Below are positions 45,890 to 60,564 of a DNA stretch of 64,000 nt, piece after piece. Source of the stretch: Agaricus subrufescens. Taxonomy: Eukaryota; Basidiomycota; Agaricomycetes; Agaricales; Agaricaceae. Under the pieces are notes generated by a model. It did not search any database. It worked only from the letters and a program-made list of their open reading frames with translations, and was not told the DNA's origin. The stretch spans positions 372,001-436,000 of the forward strand of contig CM057064.1 in the NCBI GenBank assembly GCA_029945375.1. Direction: 5' to 3'. Position 1 is the stretch's first letter. Each line of letters opens with the position of its first letter. A program made the translations under genes and the position numbers.

Positions 45890-46740
45890 CTGTGCTTGAG
45901 CTGCCTTTAGTTGGTCTTGCGCCGCTTTTTGTTCCTGCCACTGACACTGTAGGCACCTATCGTCCACTCTATCAATAATATCCTGGACGTCGGGCCCATA
46001 CATCTGCATAAACCATATAGCTCAGTCCGACGTCATTGGGTCTCAAATGAAATCATATTTACACTGATACATGTCCGGCTGTGACAGTGCTTGGGGTGGC
46101 TGTAGCTGTGTTCGCAATTGACGGACATGCAATCATAGATGGCGGTAATCATGTGTCGTTGAAAATGCTAGGTATATAAGCCTTTAACACGAGCAACGCA
46201 GAATGAGACTAGACGCGTAGATTCACCCCGCATTTCAACCACAACGTCCCTGCGCTACAGTTAGGCATGAGTACAGTATCTTTGGGAAACATATGACTGC
46301 TACATACGCTCTACGTTGACACATAACTTGGATGGGGAGGCAAAGAGAGAGGGGGATGTCAGGGTATGTAGTGAGTCTGTGGTGGGGGAGAGTAAGAATC
46401 TAAGAAACTCAACTGGCGAGTCCTTAAATTAAGGCTGTTGACAGGGTGGGCAATTTCCGCAGCTTGAAATTTGTTGACTATCGCAAGATTCAGAAGCAGC
46501 CAATTCGCGAGATGGGGAGATGGCACTATTTGGTAAGATGAAGTTGCTTGTAAGGGTAAGCATACCGGCCGCGCTGGGGCCTGACGTGAGATCCAGCATC
46601 TGAGTGTACTCAAATCACTGATCTGATTTTTAAAAAGAACGCAGATGATTTTTCAGTGATCCTCTTGAATTATAAAAATACCATCACCGCTTACCTGGCT
46701 GCTCCGGTGCCATTCGCATGTGACCATTCTATTGATCATA
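45890..46740 (-). CDS. Candidate small multi-exon gene with paired cysteines, unresolved
   Basis: On the minus strand an open tail reads MYGPDVQDIIDRVDDRCLQC, then a Gln/Ala-rich end and TGA at about 45,890. It follows a plausible acceptor (TTTATGCAG). Further upstream, possible exons with GT..AG borders give MAPEQPDAGSHVRPQRGR and SCGNCPPCQQ (46,440-46,725), but alternative frames through the same introns are also open. The C-x2-C pairs could suggest a small mitochondrial or metal-binding protein, but no family was recognised. Start, exon chain and even existence are uncertain. Confidence 0.25.
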
Positions 46741-47843
46741 AGTCAGATAAGAGTACTTCTCTCCATCGTGGCCCTCGTTCTCTTCATGAGGTAATGATAG
46801 GGCCAGAGAACGCCACAGTTTGGTGACTCTGGCACCGAATACGCCGTTACCTCGCTTTCAGGCTCCGCTGTGTCAATTTTACTGACCGAAATTGCCGCCC
46901 TTGGCGCGCAAAAATGCTTACGGCCATCAGAACCTTCCCTTGGGTGGCATGTCATAATAGCAGTCGTACAGACCGAGTACCACTTCGAGTGTAAAATAGA
47001 TCAGAAAGTGTCCACGAACCCAGATCTGCTCTTTTCCCAATGATGATTGATACGACTCTTGACGTCTCTTCCTTGGCCTTGGAAGCCTAGGGATCTCAAG
47101 AAGTCGCGTTTAACCTCCGCATGAGTTTCAAAGCGCGCTTGGTTCAGACTACTTCGAGGAAAACTCTATCAGGTGAGTTTCCCAAGACTTTCCGCGTGGC
47201 TGATCAAGATATCAGCAGAGGCGTGTCATACATCACCTGTTCGAGAACCGATATTCTCTGCGGGGTATAACCAAAAAGAACACACAAAAATCCTTCCTCT
47301 CGAAGTTCCTTATCATCGATAACAGTGGAGTCCTGATCGCTATTCATCAGCACTCTCTACCCTGGTGTCGAAACATTGTTCTTCTCAAGACAGCACTCAG
47401 AAAAAAAAGTTCCATTCCGAGGCTCTCGCAATAAGCTATTCTACATATGTGTCTCGGACGAGGGGAAAACCAGATCGTTGAAATGTTGACATGATATGCG
47501 CCTTAAGAAACAACTTTTTATACCTTTTAAAATGCAATTTCCCAGCCAAGGTTCCGAACAGGTGAACGGCTAAATTGGGCAAAAGTTATTCCCGTGGTCG
47601 GAGATTATTATCCTGTAAGATCCAGTTTTCCACCCGGGATCGGACTCGAGCCAAGCCTGAGGGCTGGGTAGTGAGTGTAGGACACATCAGCCCACAAACA
47701 TCGGGATCGAAGGTCATCCCACCCCTTTCTGTACGTGCACCATATCCCTCAGGTGTGAAATACCGGTTGTTTTCCAGCCGCATCTGATGCCACATCGGGC
47801 CTGGCGCGGCGATGTAAGGTAACAGAAATAAATATGTATATAT
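46741..47843. other. Intergenic region
   Basis: About 1.1 kb downstream of GPI16. Short frames only (for example 46,743-46,955 minus and 47,575-47,787 plus), without recognisable content. Confidence 0.5.
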
Positions 47844-49733
47844 TCACTTTTGCTGTTGGTCTGGGCCAATTACAACGAATTTTCTCGTCAGCAGGTTGAA
47901 GACACTGCCGAAGATGAAGGCAATAAGAGAGCAAGTGAAAATAATAACGTTATAAGGCATGCTAAAATCGGGAGTGGCGACGTCAACAAGTAATGTTGAT
48001 GTGTAGATGGGCTGACCCAGACGGGAGTTGTTGGTTTCAGCGTCGGACAATATAGGTATTAAGACTGCTGGTGGTAGATCCCAACCACGCTGGGCGTCTG
48101 GCGGGTGTTCTGTATAACGGAGAAATGCTTTGTCTACGTCTAGTGTGAGGTGAGTCACGCTTCTAGGCGGAAGGCGAAGTTCTGCTTGAAATGTGGTTGG
48201 GCGTGAATGAGGCACGGGGGCCAGATAAGAAATGTTGGAAACTACGTCATCTATCACTTGGGTAAGAAAGGATTTCAGCAGGGTCTGTTATTTCGCACAC
48301 CTCGAATACGACCCTCGACACTAGCCTGCAGCGTGTGCAACTGAAATTGCACTAGCCAGGGCATTGTCTCAAGGTAGATAACCGATTGCGGTGTTGATCG
48401 GTGATTTCTTAAGACAAGAGATAGTTTCCCGCTCGCTTGCGTAGAACCTCTGAGAGTCCGAACAACGGACATAGGTACCGAAGCCTCGTAAGAAGGGGCT
48501 GAAGATCTGTCATTTTGGGGGAGAGTGTATTAAAAGAACGTGACATACAATACTGAAAATGTTGGGGCCATTTCATGGCAATGTTGAAAGGGCTATCTGC
48601 TAAATATATCGTTAGGCAGATCCCGGTGACTGTGCCGTTCGAACGAGTACCTACCCACCAGTACGTCGTAAGAGGCCAACTGCCCGATGATATGTGACGG
48701 TTCCGGGGAAATGTTATACGCGTCGGCGGGTAAAGTCACGTGTATAGTACTGGTATTTGCTGCTGGACAAGTTCTCTCGACGGAGTGGCCAAATAATGTT
48801 TGCAGAGACCAATCTGATTTCCGTAAGAAATGAACTCATGAAGCGTAGATGAGAACTCACCCCTTTTCTGACTGCCGGAGGTACGAAGGGGATCCATTAC
48901 GCTCTGGAATGATAAACGAACTCTTATGCCACTTTCTCCCGACCAAAGAACGTGAATGCCCAACCCATGCCAGTCAGCGTCAAAGATTCGGTGGGGATTC
49001 AGAAGGCTAGCAATCCCAGAGAAAGATTTGCAGGGCAGTAACTTGAGAAACGGCGTTAGGTTTTCCGTACAGACATGCTCAGAAGGCATGGAACCATGTC
49101 GTAGTTCGTGGGCCGAACTCCCATTCCAGCTGGGAAGCATGCCTTGAGGGAAATACGACTGGGTCGGAGAGGTTGTCCGCTGCTCATCAATAGTACCTAA
49201 AGAAGCGCAAAATAGACCTGCCAGGGCGTTGCGCAGACCCTGCCACCGATCATCTATACTGTTATGGGTCAGAAGGTCCTTTAACAGCAGAGGTAAGCCT
49301 ACCTCATCGGCCCTCCTGAGCCCATCCAAGCCCATAATTCTGCTCCAGTACCCACAGCACTTTCTTCGGGATACCCCCAACGCTCATAATTCCAACTTCC
49401 AGCGTTGAGCGTGAGGTGCAGTTCCGTCACAGCGTATTCTCTGAGGATTTGGCCGAGTGCGAGAGGGAATACGACATAGTGTTGGGCTATTTTATGTCAG
49501 CTACACCTCCCATTGCGCGTGAATGCTCGTAACATACAGGAGTCGGGAGCCTTTAACAAACGAGGATCCCTTGGTGGCACTCCCCTCAAGACGGTTTCGA
49601 ACGAGAAAGTGGTGGACACTCGGCCGTCTTGCAGAGAAGATATCTTCAATTTTTCGTCGAAATATTCTTCGTGGCCATATACACTACCGCAGCCGAGGAG
49701 GAAAAAGAAAAACCAGCGCGCGGCCAGTTTCAT
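47844..49733 (-). CDS. GPI16: GPI transamidase component GPI16/PIG-T
   Basis: The gene has several exons. The start MKLAARWFFFFLLGCGSVYG is a signal peptide, followed by HEEYFDEKLKISSLQDGRV. After the first intron (near 49,495-49,548) comes the conserved block HYVVFPLALGQILREYAV ... ELHLTLNAGSWNYERWGYP. The lumenal domain continues (CTENLTPFLKLLPC, DADWHGLGIHVLW). Near the C-terminus comes DVDKAFLRYTEHPPDAQRGW, then one membrane helix (VIIFTCSLIAFIFGSVFNLL) and a short cytosolic tail ending DQQQK. This subunit of the ER transamidase complex helps attach GPI anchors to proteins. It is divergent from AFG2, with 249 bp between starts. Confidence 0.93.
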
Positions 49734-49982
49734 GGAGATGCTAACCGTAGGTGTGACGCCGAAACAGTTACGTGACGTAACATCGGAAAGTGAAAAGCTG
49801 ATTTCTTCGTTGGTTGATTGAAAACTCCTCGTAAGTTTATTGGGTTTCTTTCTTCACCAACTCAGACTCTGGTTTAGCTTTTGTTGCTATTGGGAATCGG
49901 GCGTGGACTAGGCTTCATTAGACTGATACAAGTGCCGGATCGTTGCCACTAACCAAAGAAAAATCCTTCATTATCAATCTGG

Positions 49983-52999
<3,017 letters not shown>

Positions 53000-54588
53000 C
53001 CGATCAACAATATTCGAACCCCGCGAATCATGATGCATGAATCATGGGAAAGCTACTTCATATGAAACGATTTTCCCCATAGAATACACCCATGCGTTCG
53101 CATATCTCCCCCAAAATGCGGTTCAGGCGAGGTTTGGAGAAGCCGGTCATGCCTCGCTATGAGTGTGTTCACGTGCCCCTCTCAGCAAGGCTGCGGACAC
53201 GCTGTTTTTCCAGTCTCATGTGTGTTAGTGGTAGAGGGAACAATGAATTCGCTTTATTACTTCTTTTTCCATTCAGAATGGTTTTTTCACGGGTATATTC
53301 GCCCCTGATGTCGTGAAGAATATCAGCGTGTACCAAAATCTGCCTTTTTGAAAAATGGGGCACCAGAAGGTTTGCAGAATAAGAGTTCTGGGCTCGCTCT
53401 TGGTAAGCATGAGTGATTCACCTGATCTTCTGGACGAATTATATAGGTAGCACGGGTTGACTGTTTTCACCTGCCAGACATGATTCCGCCGAAATAACTC
53501 TAGTTCCCAACAACACAACGTATTTTAAGATTTTTATATTGCCAGGGATATGTCAGTTTCTACTTGGAGCCCCAGGAATGGTGCGCGAAAAAATGGGGGT
53601 GACGATAACATGTTCCATCTCTGGAGTTGATCTTCAGGTTATATTGGAGCGAACATGAGGTCCTTGCATTTCTGTCGCAAACGACCAGTGCGTCAACTCT
53701 GGTTCAACTCTGGTGTGATCGTTCAAAAGCACATTTATTTCCATTGCTATACCTTCTAGGAAGTAGCTGTGACATTCCGAAGGCTTTCTCTATGAATACA
53801 GGGTGACGACCTCATCGGTGTTATGTAGCACATACAGTACTCCAAGATGAGTGATCATTTCCGAGATTCAGGATCATTTATGCTCCGACCCGCACTGTTC
53901 GTTTACATTACTGGGAAGAAGGCGGTAGCTAATTTAATTTGTGAAGTGGTACTTGCGACAATATTGCGAGTGGGGGGAGGTTTAAATTTAGCAAGATTCT
54001 TGGACTGGAGGACTTCTAGGTATCAAACGTACGCTCGGCTGATAGAGACAGTTCGCAAAAAGCCGATATCTATCTGACTTCCAAGTGTTCATTAGCTGTG
54101 CCATTCATGAACTTGGTCTTGATCAAGTTTGGATTCGCGTAGAGGGTTGTTTAGAGACTGTTGAGATAAGATTAGATTCGGACTAATCACGTGGTATACG
54201 GAATTATTTTGCTTTCTATTCTGCTTTACACTGTACACCCGATACCTCGACATATAACTGTATATAATACCTTCCCTCTCCTTCGAGGAATGGTTTCTTT
54301 TCAGTACGTCGTAATCATCAGATATACAATGACCCTGACCTGTTCTCAACTAGGTGCCACAGTAAGAGAAACTTGTCCCTTCTCTCTAAACTGTCTCTCT
54401 GACGACTTCGATTTTCCCTCTGCAATTAAGGTTGTGGAGATGTAGTCAAGAAACCTAAACTAGACCAACACCGATCAAGATGTCATGGCGGATTCGATTG
54501 CTTGGATTGTTCAAAAACGTTTAATACCCCCGCGGACTACAAAAGTCATACTTCATGTATAAGTGAAGCTGAAAAGTATCAAAAAAGT
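53000..54588. other. Intergenic region
   Basis: About 1.6 kb. A short open stretch near 53,085-53,155 (EYTHAFAYLPQNAVQARFGE) looks protein-like but has no continuation, and may be an exon relic. A 27-codon frame from ATG at 54,485 could be a leader of the next gene. Nothing else was recognised. Confidence 0.45.
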
Positions 54589-55713
54589 ATGTATAAAGGA
54601 GGACCTAATAAAACTGTACGTGCTCTCTTTCTTCCTTTCAATTTTTTGTTGCCCCTCCTCAAATTTTCCTGAACAATCTGTAGAATCAGCAAGATGGTCG
54701 GTCTCAGGGACAACATCAAAATGGAGGTGGATGGGGACGGGGACGTGGAGGAGGGTTCAATCAAAATGGGAATCGAGGAGGTGGGTATTTTGGACGTGGT
54801 GGGAGACCGTATCAACAGCAGTACTGGAACCAAGCGACAGGTGCCAATGATACCCCTCTTGGAACTCCCCCACGTATGTCTCCAGTTACTAAATCCCCAG
54901 AAAGTGAAGAAGACTCGAAGGGGAAAGAAGTGAGTCAAAAGGAAGTTGTGGATGTCGAGCCAACAATGGACGTAGGAGAGGTGAAAGAGAGGAAGGATAA
55001 AGACAAAAAGAAGGATAAGAAGCGGAAGGCACGAGATAATGAGGTATGAGAGGTCTTTCTTACCACTTGAATGTGAGAGGTGCTGAGTTATATTCCTCCT
55101 CTAGGATACTCAAGAGAGTGCTGAGCGGTCTCAGAAAAAGGCGAAGCTTAAAAACATGGTCGAACCCGCGTCCGTGCCCTTGCCATCTTCTCCCACCATA
55201 AACGATCAGGAAAACAGCGGGGAGGAGAAGAAAGTAAAAAAAGTGAAAGAAGAGAAAAAGGGAAAGAAAGAGAAGAAGTCAAAATCAAAGGAATCGACAA
55301 CGAGCGCACAGCCCGCTGCTGAGGAGCAGGAGACAGAGGAGAAAACGGAGAAGAAGGAGAAGGAGAAGAAAGAGAAGAAAGAGAAGAAAGAGAAGAAAGA
55401 GAAGAAAGAGAAGAAAGAGAAGAAAGAGAAGAAAGAGAAGAAAGAGAAAGCGAAGGATAAAAAGGCACCAGATGCGACCGGTACTCGACATGACGAAAGC
55501 GAAGCCAAGGTCGATGCAAACGGCGACGTCGAAATGACCTCGGCAGTCTCAGAAGGCTTGAAATCCGGAAAGGACGAGAAAGCAAAGAAAGAAAAACGGA
55601 AATATAAGACTGATGGGGGTGGAGATGAGGACCAAGCGATGGTCGTAGATATTGAAAAGAAGGAAAGGAAGGAAAAGAAGGAGAAAAAATCGAAGAAAGC
55701 GCGAGTGGAATAA
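54589..55713 (+). CDS. RGG-box and Lys/Glu-repeat protein, probably nucleolar, 331 aa
   Basis: Exons 54,589-54,615, 54,684-55,043 and 55,105-55,713 join in phase. It starts MYKGGPNKTNQQDGRSQGQH, followed by a Gly/Arg/Asn-rich RGG region (GGGWGRGRGGGFNQ, NRGGGYFGRGG). The remainder is strongly charged: KDKKKDKKRKARDN, then an EKK tripeptide array (55,363-55,443) and a final KKEKKSKKARVE. Such composition is common in nucleolar RNA-binding proteins and rRNA processing factors. No folded domain is visible, and this may be only the C-terminal part of a longer gene. The long Leu/Phe-rich frames on the opposite strand are mirror images of the Lys repeats. Confidence 0.75.
55363..55443 (+). repeat. 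Nine exact copies of a 9-bp coding repeat (GAGAAGAAA)
   Basis: Nine consecutive perfect GAGAAGAAA units encode (Glu-Lys-Lys)9 in frame within the Lys-rich protein. Perfect identity at the DNA level indicates recent slippage or unequal exchange. Confidence 0.97.
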
Positions 55714-55959
55714 CAGTAGCTGCGTCGAGGTGTTTTTGGACCTACCACCACCAACCGATGTCCTCCCATTCTACGGTCGGACCAACCGCTCCGCAATAGT
55801 CCCACCTATCTGTTATTCATAACGAGAGTTAGTTCTACGCACACCTGACTCTATCTCGAGTAGCTCAGGACAATAAAACCTGTCAAAATATATCTAAACG
55901 ATAAAATTAGATGCAAGGATTGTATTGATCCAACAATGCAAAAAAAGTATGGGAAGGCT

Positions 55960-57041
55960 CTAAGCAGCGGTAATACCGGCCTCCTTCAGTTTTGCAACAA
56001 GCTCATCTACAGACTCTACCTTGCCGCCACCGACGCGTTGAGGGGGCTCCGTCACCTTGAGCGTCTCGAGGATAGGGGTCAAATCAACTCCGAGATCCGA
56101 TGCACTGAGTTTCTCGACAGGTTTCTTTTTTGCTTTCATGATGTTGGGCAATGATGCGTAGCGAGGTTCTGTAGAAAAGGCAAATGTTGTAAGCCATCAT
56201 AAACGTTTAGCCAGGATGAAGTTTTACCATTGAGCCTAAGAAAAAAAACATAAGTTTCAATCGTCTTCTCTCTCTCAGAAACGGGAACTCACCTCAAGTC
56301 AGTCGTCACAATCAACGGTAACTTGCACCTCACTTCCTCACCACCACCATCAATCTCCCTCGTCACCACCACTTCCTTCTTCTCACAATCCACCTCAACC
56401 TTACTAGCAAACGTCGCCTGACTCCACCCCATCAACCCAGCCAACATCTGTCCCGTTACTCCCAAATCATCATCAATAGCCTGTTTCCCTAGAATAACCA
56501 AGTCTACTCCCCCCTTTTCCCTTTCAATCACAGCCCGAAGTGTTTTGGCTATGGCGAGGGGTTCGGGCGTAGGTTGAGAGTCAGGCGTCTCGACGTGGAT
56601 GCCTGAATCAGCTCCCATGGCCAGTGCTGTACGCAATGTGTCAAGTGATTTGGGGGGACCGATTGTGATGGCTTTGATTGATTTTATCTCATCTTTGAGA
56701 CGCTCACGTAGACGGACGGCTTCTTCGACGGCTGGAGTAGTAAAAGTAAATGAACTTGGAAGAGAAGATCCGAAATCGGTTTTGTCACGTACCAATCTCG
56801 TCGAAGGGGTTCTTGTGTGCTCAAGTCAGATGGGCGGGCAGGGTTCAAGAAAGGATAGGAATTTACCATGGAATGTTTAACATTCGTATCGATACCCGTC
56901 TGTTGGGGGTTGACTCGGATCTTAACGGCATAGTCCACTGCACTATTCACGTCCTAAATATGTGATTTCTTCAGAACCAGAAACTACGTACCGTTTAACA
57001 GGAACAAGAATGTTGAGCAAGCGCGCAGGCGTCGGTCTCAT
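55960..57041 (-). CDS. Electron transfer flavoprotein beta subunit (ETF-beta)
   Basis: Six exons (56,992-57,041; 56,867-56,942; 56,793-56,811; 56,293-56,731; 56,228-56,235; 55,960-56,168) give 266 aa. Start [20 protein letters not shown]; landmarks are [40 protein letters not shown] and the C-terminal [20 protein letters not shown]. The LNE of that motif comes from an 8-nt microexon (GCTCAATG) without which the frame fails. ETF-beta carries AMP and, with ETF-alpha, passes electrons from mitochondrial acyl-CoA dehydrogenases to ETF-ubiquinone oxidoreductase. Another exon is only 19 nt. A truncated copy of the 5' exons lies at 60,217-60,309. Confidence 0.95.
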
Positions 57042-57275
57042 CGCCGTTGTGTGGAATGGGTTGGTGATGGAAAAAACGGAAGGCGCCGTCCGTTGATCCA
57101 AAATTAGCCGAGTGATTTATATTCACATGACGTCGAATCAAATCAGCGAGTCAAACAATAACTTCAACTGCAACTACAAAATTTGATAACGCATGGGACA
57201 GAGTAAACACCAGGCTATAAGCATCCTACTGCGAACAAGGCTTCTTAGTGTAATCACCGAATGATCCTCACCGAA

Positions 57276-59395
57276 TCAAACCTCATGAGACCCAGATGCT
57301 ATGCTTGGTGTTTCTATGCTCGGTGGTTCTAAGCTCGATGGTTCTAAGCTTGGTGTTTCTATGCTTAGTGTCTCGACCGGTTGAGGGTCAACATGAAGGA
57401 TCGGAATCTCGACGTGTAACCCTTCGTCCTGGTTTGAAGGCTTAAGCCTATTGGCCATCTTCGCCTTTACCAACTTGCATAGTGTGTTGAAAGAAACCTC
57501 GTCATTATCCTCCTCGCCCTCTTTCACATTAGCGTCGAAGCCACTAGGTTCTAGCCTTGCCGTTAGTCTATGGGTGCTATCAACAAAGGTTTCCCCGAGA
57601 ATTGAGGGCCAGAATGTGAGCACCTTGCTTCCTCTTGTCTAATGATATGGCCAACAATGTCGGAATCCTCTTTGGATATTTCAAGTTTGGCATCCAAGGC
57701 CCGGTCAATGTAATGCAAAAATCTTGATTGTATTTCTATAAAGACCTCGTGGTCAGTGTACCGACTTCAAGGATAAATGTGGGTGCACCTATGTCCCAAC
57801 TTTCAACATCCCATTCAAAGACGAGGGGATTACGGTCGCAGCGATCAAGGATGGAGAGAGGTTCGCTCGAGCCATCAAAAATGGAGAGCAATGACTCTTT
57901 AAGTTCAATGTAGAGTCTAACATGACGTAGGGTCACTGAGATACGATGAAATTTGGGGCTGCTGAATGCAAGCCGCGCTGCAACGAGGAAATCGACGAAG
58001 ATTTCCAGGAACTTTAAAAATTCAGGCTCTTTCTCTGGATCGAGCTTCACGATCCGACCTGTGGGGTTGGTTTGGGGGTCACGATCAAAGAATGACAGCA
58101 GAACACGCGGTTTTATCCCAAAAACAGCGAGTACCACATCAGGTCGGGGACATACCCGACGTATGCCTTGGGTGGGAAGGTTGATGATATCCACTACGTC
58201 ACGTTCGGATACAAGAGTATCCAGCGGCACATAAAGCCCCGATCCGACGCAACGTAGCCAGGCGTAAAAGTCGAACTCTTTTGCCAATATTATATGCGAC
58301 TGGTCGTAGGCCCTCCAACGGTAGTCCCTCCAGGGCACTGAACGCTCCCTCAACCAAATATTAAGTCTATCGGCAACACTTTTTTTCATCCGCCGATTTC
58401 CCGAGATTTTCTTTCCGAGAGGTCGGAGAGTAGAGGCTAACGAGTCGCATACAAGTCGGACCACCCAAGAGATAGGAGACTTATACGGACATTGGGGGGC
58501 CAAAAACGATGGGGAGATTGCCCCTAGAAGAGGTTGGAAGGAGGGTATTGCATCCATAAGACAAAGTAGAACGCCCGGTGTGATGCCAGCTACCACAAGT
58601 GTGGGTGTTGGAGCAGCATGATCGATGTTCCAGAGAAAGTATACGAGGTCGGAGGTGAAAATTCCAATGGATAGTTATACGATGAGAAGCAGAATTTCGG
58701 GCGCATTACCTACACCCCAAGCAACAAACCCCGCATAACGTATATGATGCGATGCGAGTGCTTCCATGGGCGAGATCAAACTCTGTGCTGAATTATTCCC
58801 TCGCTGAAAGGCGGAGATCCATTGAAGGCAGAAAGTCCCTATCAGGACGGCGACGAGACTGAGTACGGTGCTCAGATACCATAGTTGATTGACTACGACA
58901 TAGCGAGGTTCTGCGGTGAAACGCTCAGGGAGCTTGGCATGCCCTTGGACACTCGTATCGTTGAGCAACCGAACGACCTCTAGGAGCAACTTTGACATTG
59001 TATCTTGCTTGTCCTCCTGGAGAAACTTGTACGATTCCATCGTAAATGGAGTGACAATTGCCAAGAACAAACCTGTCTAGGGCACAATGAGGCGACATTG
59101 TATCAAGGGCTTGGTCTAAATTTCACTCACCACGACCATAAGAAATGCTATTTGATCCTTGAGTTCCCTACAAACCTTTTCATCGTGCTCCTTCGTGACT
59201 TGGTAACACTTTTCAAATGCATCCTCGGGAGTTCTGATCCTCTTGTGGAAATTCTCAGACGTTGAACTCCCAAGAGCCTGTTTAAAGAGCTTTATTGATA
59301 TGGTATTTCATCTGTGTTACAGTCTGTGTTTACCTTTGAGGGCGGCCGACGAGTAGATTGGTTTCCAAAAGAACGAAAGCAGAGCCATAGACTAT
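57276..59395 (-). pseudogene. DUF6535-type membrane protein, inactivated copy
   Basis: Paralogue of 60,565-62,791. The protein-like segments are TPEDAFEKCYQVTKEHDEK, FLAIVTPFTMESYKFLQEDK (start of the DUF6535 domain), LWYLSTVLSLVAVLIGTFCL and the Pro/Glu/Ser tail. Three lesions relative to the intact copy are visible. The ATG of the intact copy is replaced (ACC before the shared AGG ATT TAT). There is a TAA at 58,675-58,677 where the other copy has CAA. A 1-bp deletion near 57,765 leads to TAG at 57,736. Splice sites are still recognisable, including the small intron before STHRLTARLEP. The tail holds only about four repeat units. Confidence 0.85.
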
Positions 59396-60204
59396 AAATC
59401 CTGGTGTAGGCCTGGACTCATATTTAGGTCAAATGGAAGATTTGGAAAGTAGGTGGTGGGTAGAGTCAAGCTGCTAAGCGGATACGCACAGCCCCTTCTG
59501 AACGTTTTCTGAAATCAAGACAACACTGAATGCTGTACGAGCGCCTATGCAGGCACGTTGGAGTATTCCACCGTTATCTGTGAGTGATAGGTCATGGCTA
59601 GATCCGTACTACGTTAGACGATGTTTCGTTTCCTGCGTGCCTGTGGAAGGTTCCTCAAAGACTTGGAGCAGTGGCGGCGCCACTGCTATGGTAAAGCGAG
59701 CGAGAGCTCCAATCGTAAGCCGGCTAGGCTATACATAGGTCCTGATAATCTCACTTTAGAATCGAGTTCAATAATGATAAATAACGAATGGATGTCATAA
59801 GCGTAATAATAATATGATACTTGCGATTCTATGCATCGAGTGAGACCAAGGAGAGGATAGCAATAAGCAAATTTCTAGTTCGATGAGAGGAGTAATGTTA
59901 CCGTTGAAGATTGAAGATGGTCCTTTGTCATCCATTGTATACCACTGTTATAACCTATATACCAAAGCATAGATTGAGAAACAACAGAGAGAGAGGGGGG
60001 GGAATTGTACGCAGATGATGTATGTGAGTGTGCGCATGTATATAAAATTTGTCAAGACCGAATCAACTCGACCAGCCAACAGAGGATATGCAAATCAATG
60101 ACCGAGTTAGCCGTACATCTAGTACTCAGTTTGTCACTCAGTTTGTCGGGAGATGAAAAAAATAAAACAAAAGAAATTGAGAAACAGAATCAGGGAAGGG
60201 TTAT
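59396..60204. other. Intergenic part of duplication unit 1
   Basis: About 800 bp corresponding to 62,792-63,640 in unit 2: upstream region of the DUF6535 copy followed by relics of the RING gene 3' flank. No gene was seen. Confidence 0.6.
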
Positions 60205-60216
60205 ATCCAGTGTCTG

Positions 60217-60309
60217 CTGGGGGTTGACTCGGATCTCAACAGCATGATCCACTGCACTATCCACGTCCTAAATATGAGATCTCTTCGAGCGCACAGGCGT
60301 CGGTCTCAT
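60217..60309 (-). pseudogene. Truncated 5' fragment of ETF-beta left at the duplication junction
   Basis: On the minus strand the ATG and first codons (MRPTPVR) of ETF-beta recur. After an internal deletion covering the end of exon 1 and most of intron 1, the intron end and the exon 2 sequence ([15 protein letters not shown]) follow, cut at about 60,217. It cannot encode ETF-beta, and it marks the breakpoint of the tandem duplication. Confidence 0.85.
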
Positions 60310-60564
60310 CGCTGTTGCCTGGAATATCATGGGCTGGTGATGGAAAAAAACGGAAGACGCCATCTGCTGATCTAAAATTAGGCGAATGATTATTTATATT
60401 CACATGATGTCGAATCAAATCAGCGACAGTCAAACAATAACTTCAACTACAAGTACAAAGATTGATAATGCACGGGACAGAGTAAATACCAAGCTATATG
60501 CATGCTACCGCGAACAAGGCACCTGAGTGTAATTACCATATTTGACAAAGGAGCCTTCGCTGAA

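Larger units (their letters stand above)
56905..60205. repeat. Tandem segmental duplication, unit 1 (about 3.3 kb)
   Basis: This unit runs from inside ETF-beta exon 2 through the DUF6535 pseudogene. It ends in sequence matching the 3' flank of the RING gene (GATGATGTATG, CAACAGAGGATATGCAAATC, CAGAATCAG). The second unit is 60,215-63,640. The copies are clearly alike but diverged by many substitutions and indels, so the event is not recent. Confidence 0.85.

Noticed and set aside
54485..54562. Short ATG frame (MADSIAWIVQKRL) as first exon of the RGG protein
   Set aside because: The only connecting intron would be about 33 nt, too short for this genome, so it was left unassigned.
55148..55805. 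Leu/Phe-rich frames on the minus strand, resembling membrane proteins
   Set aside because: They are the complement of the Glu/Lys repeats of the gene on the plus strand.
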